NCBI GenBank assembly: GCA_030015575.1
Contig: CM057339.1
Coordinates: 772,598,809 to 772,662,808, forward strand
Direction: 5' to 3'
DNA length: 64,000 nt
Source of the DNA: Agapanthus africanus
Lineage: Eukaryota > Streptophyta > Magnoliopsida > Asparagales > Amaryllidaceae
Positions within the stretch are counted from its first letter, which is position 1, and each line of letters begins with the position of its first letter. Shown here piece by piece: positions 24,056 to 33,876 of the stretch. The translations under genes and the position numbers were made by a program. The notes under the pieces were generated by a model that saw only the letters and a list, made by a program, of their open reading frames with translations, made no database searches and was not told where the DNA came from.

Positions 24056-25540
24056 GATTTTCCTATTGATGAACTTGATATTTTGGTTACCCCGCCTACT
24101 CCTGCTCCTAATGAACCTTCTGTGGAGTTAATGCGAGAACAAGTTACTCAGGTATACACCCGACGAGTACAACAACCTCCAGCTTTAACGTCTCCAATCA
24201 CCCCTCCGGTTCCAGATCCATATCCCTCCGAGTTAGATGTTCCAATTGTTCTTAAGAAAAACACTCGAACTATTGTTCCTCGATATCCAACCAGTGATTA
24301 TGTTACCTATGCAGGATTAACCCCTTCTTATTATGCATTTATTTCATTCTTGGACTCTTACTCACTTCCCTGTTCAGTATCTGATGCCCTGATTCATACT
24401 GGTAGGAAGAGAGCAATGGATGAGAAAATGGTAGCTTTACGCCTTAATGGCACGTGGGATCTTACTCGCCTTCCCATTAGAAAACACGCAGTCAGTTGTC
24501 GGTGGGTATATAATGTGAAGATTAATCCTGATGGATCACTTGCTCGGCTCAAAACTTGCTTAGTTGCAAGAGAATATTCACAGACCTACGAAATTGATTA
24601 TGATGAAACATTCTCTCCTGTGGCCAAGACGACCTCATTTTGCATATTTTTATCGTTGACTGCCACCTATCATTGGCCTTTACATCAGCTTGATGTGAAA
24701 AATGCATTTCTACATGGCACCTTGCAGGATGAAGTATATATGGAGCTACCGCTTGGCTTTGTTGCTCAGGAGGGGGTCTGGGCTTGTTTGCAAGCTCAAG
24801 AGGTCATTATATGGCCTCAAACAGTCTCCACGTGCATGGTTTGAAAATTGACAGATATTATTAGGACCTTTGGTTTGCGAAGGTCTAATAATGATCACTA
24901 TGTTTTCTATCGACATTGCGATGGAAAGATGACCTTATGGTCGTCTATGTGGATGTCATTGTTACTACAGGAGGAGATGATGAGAGAAGGATTTCTGGCT
25001 TGAAGGCTTATCTTCAGAAATATTTCTGCACCAAAAACCTAGGGAAGTTGAAATACTTTCTAGGTATTGAGATATCGAGATCACCGAAAGAAGGGATTTT
25101 CGCCACTTAGCGAAAATATGTGCTTGATATGCTTTCAGAGGCCGGCATGTCTGCTTGTAGGCCTATCAATTCCCTTATAGATCCAAATGTGAGACTCTTT
25201 ATGGGTTAAGGGAGCATGTTCCTGATCCAGAACAGTACAGGAGTTTAGTTGATAAACTTAACTACCTGACCGTCACTCGTCCTGATATAGCCTTCCCAGT
25301 TAGCGTGGTGAGTCAGTTTATGTCTGATCCTCGTGAGGCTCACCTTCATGCAGTTCTCCGTATCTTGAGGTACCTAAAGGGTGCCCCTGAGAAAGGTATC
25401 GTCTATAAGGATTATGGGTGTTCCAAGATTACGGGCTTCACAGATGTAGATTGGGCAGGGTCTCCTAATGATAGGAGGTCGACCACTGATTTCTGTGTGA
25501 TTCTTGGAGGAAATTTGGTTTCTTAGAAAAGTAAAAAATA
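24056..25540 (+). pseudogene. Copia element E: reverse transcriptase
   Basis: RT is recognisable from WVYNVKINPDGS and YDETFSPVAK through LDVKNAFLHG (catalytic D retained). The polymerase motif is YVDV instead of YVDD, with the change at 24955-24957. Frameshifts and stops lie near 24844, 25108 and 25208. The following KYFLGIEISRS and LRILRYLKG blocks belong to the RT connection and RNase H entry. Inactive. Confidence 0.85.
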
Positions 25541-25913
25541 AAGTGTGGTCTCAAAATCCAGTGCAGAGTCAGAGTATAGAGTGATGACAAACACCACAAG
25601 TGGGTTGGTGTGGATTGGATTTCTACTTACAGAACTTGGATATGGTCCTACTGGACCTATGAAGCTATACTGTGATAACAAGGATGCGATTTATATTGCG
25701 AACAACCCCGTTTTCCATAAACGAACAAAACTTATTGAAGTTGATTGTCACTTCGTTCGTGAAAAGGTTGAGGATAGAGTCATTGATACAATTCATGTGA
25801 GTTCGTTGAACCAACTTGCCGATTTGTTCACTAAACCTCATGAAAGATTACGTGTGAATTTTATTTGTGACAAGTTGGGCATGCGCGATGTATATACTCC
25901 AACTTGAGAAGGG
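25541..25913 (+). pseudogene. Copia element E: RNase H and polypurine tract
   Basis: The RNase H part has SKSSAESEYR, LYCDNKDAI and LADLFTKP, and ends with a stop near 25905. It is followed by gagaagggtg, a purine-rich tract, then TGTTAG at 25914. Confidence 0.8.
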
Positions 25914-26030
25914 TGTTAGAATAAATAATGTAATGGACGGTTGTGATGAAGGGTGTATTTGTAATAAGTAGTTGCTTATATATATAGAGATGATGAAAAA
26001 AGGTTAACCTAATCCCCAAATCTCTTTCAA
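25914..26030 (+). mobile_element. LTR remnant of copia element E
   Basis: This begins TGTTAGAATAAATAATG right after the polypurine tract and has a TATA-like atatatatag near 25978. No clear CA end is seen; the sequence changes character near tctctttcaa at about 26028. It could be a short or truncated LTR. Confidence 0.55.
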
Positions 26031-26071
26031 TATTGTGGTTGGCAAAGAAGGCTCGGATACTGCATCTTTTG

Positions 26072-26427
26072 GCGATGGTGGTCTTAAAATTTTGCATGTT
26101 TCTTGTTGCGTGCTGTTTCATGTCGTGGTTGGCAAAGAAGGTTTGGGTACTACACTTTTCGACGACTACGACCTTAAGAACTTGTGGGTTTCTTATTGCA
26201 TGATGTTTAATTGACGTTGTGGTTGACAATAGGTGTTTGTTTCTTTGTAAAAAAAATGGCTTTGTTCGCAACACACCTGAGTAGACCACAATTTTTGAGA
26301 TGATAGTGATGAAACAACCCAGTTTCATTGCAGAAAAAGACATTGCATGACTCGTGTGTCTGTCATATATAGCCCAAACGATCGCTTGTTTCCTGTTATA
26401 CGCAAAGGGTCAGAGAGTGCAACCGGC
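26072..26427. repeat. 356-bp direct repeat, left copy
   Basis: This aligns without gaps to 29333-29688 (offset 3,261) at high identity, from gcgatgg to gcaaccggc. Part of it (about 26034-26220) also holds an internal ~91-bp tandem duplication (gtggttggcaaagaagg twice). The ends are not TG...CA and no primer site follows, so it does not look like an LTR. Confidence 0.85.
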
Positions 26428-26428
26428 T

Positions 26429-28568
26429 CAGTCAAATAGCAAAGAGGGTTCTTCTTCTTCGTCATCCTCTGTGTCAGGTTTTCCCCTAGAGTCAGGACTG
26501 CCCCTGTCACTTGCCGTCAGGCGGCGACAAGGGCCCCCAAGGTGTGCATCGGGAACACCCGCGATGCACCCTCCGTCTTGAAGAGTGTGGACGAGCTTTC
26601 CGAAATTCGGACTCGATTCCATATCCTGTCTAACTATTCACTTCGCTTAGCTAGAGAGGGTGAGCGGGTGGATCAGGTGCAGGGCAAGGAGATTTCCCTG
26701 TATCTAGAAGCGTTCCGGGCAGGAATGCGTCTGCCCTTCGTCACCGAGATTTGTGGGGTGCTTCATTGTTTCCACCTTGTCCCGGGCCAGCTAATGTCGA
26801 ACTCGTGGAGAATCCTCGGGTTTCTGGTCCGGTTAAAACTTGAAAATATCCCCTTCAGTTTGACTCTCCTTATCTCTTTCCTTTGTTATAAGAATCACTC
26901 CGGCACCAGTAAGGATGAGCCGAGCTGGGTGTATTTTTCATATAAGAAGCGTAAAGGTGGGGCGGCTGAGTCAGGGGTAATAGTCATCCCTTCTTCTATA
27001 TCCATGAGTGGAAGGAGAAGTTTGTATTCGTCGGGCCGCCTGAGGGCAAGGATTGGCCTGTGCCTATACAGTGGCACAGGATCGACTGCCTGAGGGCAAC
27101 TCGCAAAATCCAACCACTTCACCTACTTCATTGCCCCCAACCGTTTCCCGTACCTCTATTGAAACAGAATGGTTTCATGTTCTTTCATCGAGTCGACTTC
27201 GCCCGAAGCGAGGGTAGTGTCCCAGTGGGAGCCGATCCAACGTGCGGATGTCCTGCTATCTGAGTAGGCACTGAGCTGGGCTGGGCTTAGTCCTGCGAGT
27301 TTCTTGGGAAAGTTAGGGCTTTCGATGATCTGTTTAGATTTTACCAAATTTCCTTTGATGTTTTAGCATCGTTAACCCCCTTGTTTGCGTGTCTCTTTTT
27401 TTTTTTTTGCAGAGCCCATGGACCGAGAAAAAATCCTAGCCGCCCTGGCCGCCAAGACTCAGGGAAAGAAGGCCGAAGGCCCAAGCTCGTCCCGACCAGG
27501 TCCAAGCTGGGCCCCGAGGCCAACTCTACCATCCAAGCCTTCCGCCGCTCCCCGAGCTTCAGAAAAACGCCGCGGGGGGAGCCATAAGCACTCGTGGGAC
27601 TCGGCGTCCTGGGCACGAGAGGAAGAGGAGGAGGAGGCTGGGCCCGCCGAAGTCCCCCTCAAAAGGCTGAAGCAGACGATCTCTCGGCCACCTTCTACCG
27701 GGATCACAGTGCAGGAGGACGGCTTCTGTATTAAGGTGCCTTTCGGGCTCTTAGTCGCCGACAGCATGCTTATTGACATGAAGCAGGTGACCGACGTTAA
27801 AATACCCCGGGGGACTATGAAAGCCCAGTTGACCGCAATAGCACAAGAGGCAGTTCAAGTCGATTTCTGACTTTTCTCAAAAGAACTCTCAAGTCTTATT
27901 TTCCCGGTTTGAGCTTTCTAATCCGTTTTCTGCTTTCCACAGATCCTCCACCACCGCGCACTCCTCGTCGCCATGGAATCCGAGGAGGTAGCCCCAGCCA
28001 TGAAAAGACGGATGAGTCCTCCAAGTTGGAGGAGGAACTCCGCCTCCAACTGCGGCAAGCGGAGGAGAAGGCGACTCTCCTTGACACTCGTCTGGTCGTC
28101 GAGGGGCTGAAGAACTCCAAGCTGAAGGAGTCTCATCGGCTTCTGGACGAGTCCAACCGGGCTATTCAAGCCAAGTTGGAGGAGATGAACGGCTTTTACC
28201 ATGCGGTGAAGAAGTCGAGGGACGCCCTCAAGAGGGATGTCCTGTTGGCTTTGGAGGCGGTGAAGCTCGCCGAGTGCCGGGCGGAGAAGGCTGTGGAGGC
28301 GTCAGATCAATTTTATGCCGACCTCGCCGAATCTGCGGCCGTCGTTTGGCACAGCTCCCTTGACGCCGTCAATGAGTCTGCGCCGGGGTTCGATATCAGC
28401 GAGCTCCGCGCTAAGTATCCCCTGGCCGAGGAGGTGCCTCAAGGTGAAGTCGCCGAGGCGGCCATTAGGGGCGAGGCTACTGGTGGAAGCGCCGACCCCA
28501 AGATCACAGTTTTGGTCCCCGAGACTGGCATTGAGCAGGGCGAGATCCTTCCCGATCGGCCGAACTGA
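26429..28568 (+). pseudogene. Plant gypsy-type ORF set (Transposase_28-like), 3 exons
   Basis: The first open segment (about 26542-27100) matches the plant putative gypsy-type transposon domain. It has a FRAGMRLPFV block, then NSWRILGFLVRL, SWVYFSY and, after a one-base frame slip near 27000, WKEKFVFVGPPEG. A second exon after a T-rich acceptor (about 27416-27870) has MDREKILAALAAK, is Pro/Ser-rich and has an acidic run. A third (about 27945-28568) has a strong coiled coil (KLEEELRLQLRQAEEK onward) and ends in a stop at 28566-28568. In other plants these ORFs occur in non-autonomous LTR elements; the function is unknown. The frame slip and truncated surroundings argue for a dead fragment. Confidence 0.7.
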
Positions 28569-28940
28569 GCTTTCCTTTCTTGGGGATTTTTTTCTTTTCC
28601 ACAATTTTGTAAGCCTTCGGGCATTTTTGTAAGGCTGAGAAGCTCAGAATACCTTGTATTTATCTTTGACTATAAATAAAATGCGCCTTTTCCCTTACTC
28701 GAATATCTGCTCACTGCGCAAGTACTTTTAGCTCGTATACTTTTCTTCGAATCTTCCTTCTGCAAGTATTTTAAGCTCGTAGGTCTTTTCACCTCGCAAG
28801 TACTTTCAGCCCGCAGGTCTTTTCTTCTTGCAAGTGTTAGGCCGGTGCGCATCCCTCCCGCACTTGCTGACCGTTCATCGAGTAGCAACGGATGATAACG
28901 CCAAGTGTAGGAAGGTCGGTACCTTTCTTTCTACTCAGCT
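28569..28940 (+). other. Downstream non-coding sequence of the captured fragment
   Basis: This is T-rich sequence after the coiled-coil exon, with repeated aagtacttt(t/c)agc(t/c)cg motifs near 28720-28815. It may be the 3' untranslated part of the captured element. No ORF of note. Confidence 0.4.
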
Positions 28941-29332
28941 GCATCATGGTAAGGGCTTTGATCCACAGCGTTGTTGGGCAGGAAGCTACCCGCTGCGGAT
29001 GGACCGAGCAGGAAACTACTAGGTGGCCTCGCGAGTAGGACTTTTGATCCACAGCGTTGTTGGGCAGGAAGCTACCCGCTGCGGATGGACCGAAAAGGAA
29101 GCTACTCAGTGGCCTCGTGAGAAAGGCTTTTGATCCGCAGCATTGACGGGCAAAAAACTACCCACCGCGGATGGACTGAGCAGGAAGCTGCTCGGTGGCC
29201 TCACGATGAGGGCTTTAGATCCTTAGCGTTGTTGGGTAGGAAGCAACCCGTTAGAGATGGATCGGAGAAGCTGCTCGGTGGTCTCGCGAGGAGGGCTTTA
29301 GATCCTTAGCGTTGTTGGTTAGGAAGCTACCC
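28941..29332 (+). repeat. ~84-bp minisatellite (about 4.5 units)
   Basis: Units share gatcc(a/g)cagc(g/a)tt, gggcaggaagctacccg, tggac(c/t)ga and gtggcct(c)gcgag. The last unit is cut off exactly where the right 356-bp repeat begins. Confidence 0.8.
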
Positions 29333-29688
29333 GCGATGGGGGTCTTAAAATTTTGCAGGTTTCTTGTTGCGTGCTGTTTAATGTCGTGGTTGGCAAAGAA
29401 GGTTTGGGTACTACACTTTTCGACGACTACGACCTTAAGAACTTGCGGGTTTCTTATTTCATGATGTTTAATTGACGTTGTGGTTGACAATAGGTGTTCG
29501 TTTCTTTGTAAAAAAAATGGCTTTGTTTGCAACACACCTGAGTAGACCACAATTTTTGAGATGATAGTGATGAAACAACCCAGTTTCATTGCAGAAAAAG
29601 ACATTGCATGACTCGTGTGTCTGTCATATATAGCCCAAACGATTGCTTGTTTCCTGTTATACGCAAAGGGTCAGAGAGTGCAACCGGC
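29333..29688. repeat. 356-bp direct repeat, right copy
   Basis: This matches 26072-26427. It is followed directly by unique sequence (atgaatcaaaatccc) leading into the MFS gene remnant. Together the two copies bracket the captured fragment. Confidence 0.85.
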
Positions 29689-30013
29689 ATGAATCAAAAT
29701 CCCAAACTAAATTGGCAAAAATAATAAACTATATATATGAAGATGATCATGGTATAAAGAAATGGGTAATAATACTTGAAATCGCCTTATATATGCATCA
29801 TGGCCGAGCACAGTTCTGATTGAGCAGCGGTGCCTCAACATCAGCTTCATGCGCCCAGTTTTGTACATTCTCAACAGCTGCATTTTTGCTTTTGCTACCT
29901 GAATCTAGCTGCGAGGCACAGCCCAAAGCTACGATGTACATAGAAACGGACAACTGATCACTACAGAGATAGAGATCTAATCAAACCTATGATCTATATG
30001 AAAACAAACGTGC

Positions 30014-30014
<1 letters not shown>

Positions 30015-30050
<36 letters not shown>
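30015..30050. repeat. GA microsatellite
   Basis: A run of about 17 GA units lies just downstream (minus strand) of the exon ending at 30051, inside the last intron of the MFS remnant. Confidence 0.9.
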
Positions 30051-30051
<1 letters not shown>

Positions 30052-31998
30052 ATGGATAAAGATGCAACCAATATGCTGAAACCTTTGCAGTCAAATGGAG
30101 CTTTGTCTGAGATGAACAGAGCTGAAACATACGAGGACAGCTGACGTTAAATATAACCGGAAAATTCTCATATTACCGAAATGAACAATTAACATGGAAA
30201 AAAGAAGCATTGTTGTCACGCTGCAACAGGATAAGGTCAATTTATTAGCATGTGTAGTTTTTGGCTATGCCCCGAGTTTCATAAATTTCTTCTATCCGCT
30301 ATTTCCTTTTGTACATTGTTTTGTTAATATCTCTAATGGAATGCAGAAGATTTTATCTAACCATTTATTTCAAAAGAAAAAAGGAAATAAAAAGAAAAGA
30401 AAACAAGTAGACTTTAGACCAACAAGGGCAGGTTTCATAAATTTTCTCATTTCAAAGCAGCAAAACTAGGATGCATTTGATTTGACAGAGCAGTATGTTT
30501 ATAAGGATTGAAACTAGCTGGAAACCGGTCGCACTCCAGCAACGGCTCCTTGCGCCTTTCCCTGTAAGTTGTTGTACGTGTGAATTATGCAAAACTTATA
30601 AGGAAAATAATTTTCCAAGTTCAATTATGCACCACAGCACAAGATAACAATTTAAGAGATTTGACGCATACCTGGTCAGTTGCGATTACCGCCTTCGATA
30701 TAATAGCATAAGTCTGCAGAGGTGAAGAATCAGGGGAAAGGGTAACTTGAATTTTAAACAATTCTAAAGTTTAAGAAAATAACATCTAGTAATACAATTG
30801 GAACTGAGTTTAGTGGTATGTTAAACTTATTTTATCAATCTTCGCAGGAATAAAAGCTGGAATTGTCCATTTTAAAGAACAAAATGGCATCCCATTAATT
30901 ACTTAATGATGGTTTCACAAGAATATATACAACACCGAATGACGCACTCAGATACGGAAAACCTGCATTATAGAGAATTTAGCCTTATTAATTAATTACT
31001 TATGAGTTTTGCACAAACTCTATGAGAACTCACCTAGAGGCGACCACGGCTACGCCATCTTTCATAGAGTTCCACCGAGCCTGGAAAACCCTAGAAACCT
31101 TGATCGGCAATGGAACACGTTCATGTGACCTAGCATATTCAGTACCGATGGTCTCCACAAGAAATGCTTTCATGTATACTGTGGAGATTATCAACAAAGT
31201 TATTGATACCTGAAACCGTTAATGGAGAAAACATGGAGAAAATTAAAATAAAAAGGGACGATTTATAAATCAGCATAATTCATTCAAATAACTAAACACA
31301 TGCTAAGATAAATAATACTAATAATTAAAGTTTGATGGCTTTGATTCGTTCATTTGAAGTACGTACCTCAAAGATCCATTCTTCAGGAAGAAAACGTGCA
31401 AATACGTTTCCCAACAAAAATGACGCTGAAAAGAGGCCGGTTATCAATCCAAATGCTGAAGCCCTTTTACTCTCTTCCACTACATCTGCCTATTCAAAGA
31501 AAAGAAAATTATTTAAGAGACTGTGTTGAAGCTTACGATATATGGAAGAGGACAAAACAATACTAATTAGACATAACACAAACAAATCGTATTGCAGGTG
31601 CTGAATTGCATACTTTGGTTTTATAAGACTATAAATGTATTCCAAATATATTGTATACATCAATGAATTGATATAGATAGAATACTTACTGCATAAGAAA
31701 CCGAAATGCAGAATATGCTTCCTTGGCTAATGATATGTGAAATCGTACGAAGAACAAAGTACAGATATACAAATGTCCTTGATTGTTTCCATGCTGGCAG
31801 TGAATCTTCCATGTAATGTTCACTAAAGATTACCATGACATAGCACTGGGTAAGCTCATAAAATAGTTTCTAATATAACAACACCCTAAGTGCCACAGTA
31901 ACAACAGTAATAACTAATCATAGGATAGATTTCTGGCAGGTATTTTGCAAGGCCTTACCTTCATTTCAAAAACTTACCTTTGATGAGTGCTCGGCCTT

Positions 31999-32064
31999 GG
32001 AGTTATCTAAACTGCAAAATGGGTGTTTTAATCTCACTCTTTGGAGTTAAGTTTAGATAACTCC
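31999..32064. repeat. Inverted repeat in MFS intron 1 (MITE-like)
   Basis: The arms are ggagttatctaaact (31999-32013) and agtttagataactcc (32050-32064). A third related block, gaagttaagtttagataag, lies near 32116. It occupies the place where the missing exon 2 would be expected. Confidence 0.6.
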
Positions 32065-32444
32065 ATTCCCAAAATGAAAGTGAAATGAAACAAAGTTATG
32101 ATTTTGAAGTTAAGTTTAGATAAGTCGGTTCCCAAACATGACCTACAAAGGTTCATTAACGAGCAAAAAAATCTATCCTTTCTGCAAAAGGTTTGAGATA
32201 TCGGTTTCAAAAATGCAAGAAAAAGAGAGAAAAGGTTGGAATATTTCCGAATACTTACAGTCTGCTGGAGACCGGTGAGATAGATGGCCTCGGAGCAGGA
32301 GGTTTGTTGGGGGCAGAGAGCACGGGCGGTGACGTCGACGAGGACGGAGACGGTCATCTCCTCGGCGATCCAGTGAAGGCAGAGGGGGATCAAGAGATGG
32401 GCCAATGGCCTCAAAACCCTAACCGCTCCCAAAACCCCCGCCAT

Positions 32445-32960
32445 TAATTTCTCGCACTAATTTCTCTCTCTCGATCTCGATCTCGATCTCGAAGGGAAGA
32501 TATAGCGGCGAGTTGATGTCGATCCCTTCGTCATCGTTTGGGAATTTAATTTAATTGGAGAGCAAAAGGTGGGAATTTAATTTAATTTAATTTTAAAAAA
32601 GAGGGGATGAAGGGGAAAGGGCGCGGGCTCGTGTTCTGCGCACGCCGGCGTGTGCAAGGCGAATGGACAGGAGCGCCTCCTGTTTTATGATAACAGATAG
32701 TTATGAGGGGGTTTTTTGCAACTTAGTTTGGGGTCAAAGTATAATATGAAATTCTGAAGCGGGCTAATTGTAAAATCCTTGTAATACTCCCGAAGACCTT
32801 GTTAGTTAACGAGGGTGGAAAGTAGAAATTGACAAATTTTGTGGTGTGTGTGATACAGAGAGGGGAAAAAAACACCAACAAAGGATTAATTTCCCCAATT
32901 CTTCCCGCGCAATTAGGGTTAGGGTTAGGGTTTTCTCTCTCAATGATCAGTCTTCTCCGG
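32445..32960. promoter_or_regulatory. Upstream region of the MFS remnant, possibly bidirectional
   Basis: Upstream of the MFS ATG there is a CT/GA-rich block (tctctctctcgatctcgatc, near 32462). On the other side, plus-strand attagggttagggttagggtttt near 32912 resembles the telo-box plus pyrimidine leader of plant housekeeping promoters. No convincing plus-strand first exon follows. Confidence 0.4.
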
Positions 32961-33876
32961 CGCCGGCAGCGTTGAGGCGGAAGCGAATCCATGATTAGAG
33001 GCCCCATAAATCTAAGACGATGATTTGGAAAAGGCCGATCAATTTTAGTACAGAGAGGCCTTTGGAGATGCAAAGGCAGTGCCTTTCCAGTAAGCTCACT
33101 TAAATCATGAGGTTGCAATTAGATGTTAATGATGCACGAATCTTTTTTTAATCCATTTAACTGATATTTTGCCCTTAGTTTGTTTCATTACATTTTAGCG
33201 TGTTATTTTTTCGATAAACATCTGCGTTGTAGAATTACACGACAACATGATCGTGCATTTGTATTGATAAGCAATCACAAACCATTTACATAAGCTTAGA
33301 TTTCATAAGAACTAGTATGAACTGGACCCTTAACAATGAAATTTCCGGAGTAACAATGAAGTTCGGCCATGCCTATAGATATTTAGCCCTCATGCTAGAT
33401 GCGAAATAAAATGGGTGTGAAGTTGTCTCGCAAAGGTATCCTCTTTCCCTTTGAAGACCCCGTTACTTCACGAAATTTTAGAATGAGGATTTTTCTTCAA
33501 GGAACGTGAAAAGTGTTTTAGGAGACGTTGTCGAACGTTAAGGGCTCAGGTTTCATATCTGTAAAAGCCTAAAAAAGGGTCTAGTATCAACGTCAAGAAT
33601 ATAACCATATGTCGGTACAAATCCAAATTTTAAACAATTCAACAATTCTTTCCCAAAAAGTTTAAAACCTCATACGAATATATCCAGTTATCGACAACAT
33701 GTTAGCATTGAGACTACTAATATCCTCTAGCACTTAAAACAGTCCAAAGTCCGGTTGCTCAATTAAATAAATCAGAACAATATATTCAAATCTTCTATGA
33801 AAGAAATACAATGGAAAAACAAACTTGGCACTCAAACATTTCCTCAAATGCATAACTTTTTGAATAACCAATACAT
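32961..33876. other. No gene recognised
   Basis: A short plus-strand open stretch (about 33019-33090, MIWKRPINF..., ending at a gtaagc) might be a first exon, but no continuation was found. The rest is AT-rich non-coding sequence. Confidence 0.35.

Larger units (their letters stand above)
29798..32444 (-). pseudogene. Decayed MFS transporter gene (HIAT1/tetracycline-transporter-like)
   Basis: Minus-strand exons reproduce parts of a plant major facilitator family related to HIAT1 and bacterial TetA, membrane exporters of unknown substrate. Exon 1 (32259-32444) encodes [16 protein letters not shown] and ends GLQQT at a gtaagt donor. Further exons are 31690-31793 (FVLRTISHIISQGSIFCISV), 31367-31489 (41 codons, [18 protein letters not shown]), 31034-31209 (KAFLVET), about 30907-30962 (FGVVYILVKPS), 30672-30713 (YAIISKAVIATDQ), about 30515-30562 (GKAQGAVAGV, then a stop), 30051-30121 (APFDCKGFSILVASLSM) and 29798-29953 (ends in TGA). 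Missing are the exon after exon 1, the middle membrane segments, and the end of the GKAQG exon. Splice sites remain good, so exon loss is probably recent, or unusual splicing remains possible. Confidence 0.8.

Noticed and set aside
26072..29688. The 356-bp repeats as LTRs of a small retrotransposon
   Set aside because: There are no TG...CA ends, no primer binding site after the left copy, no purine tract before the right copy, and no matching target duplication.
32723..33118. A 131-aa minus-strand ORF as a protein gene
   Set aside because: It is antisense to the telo-box/leader region, low in recognisable content, and lacks homologous features.
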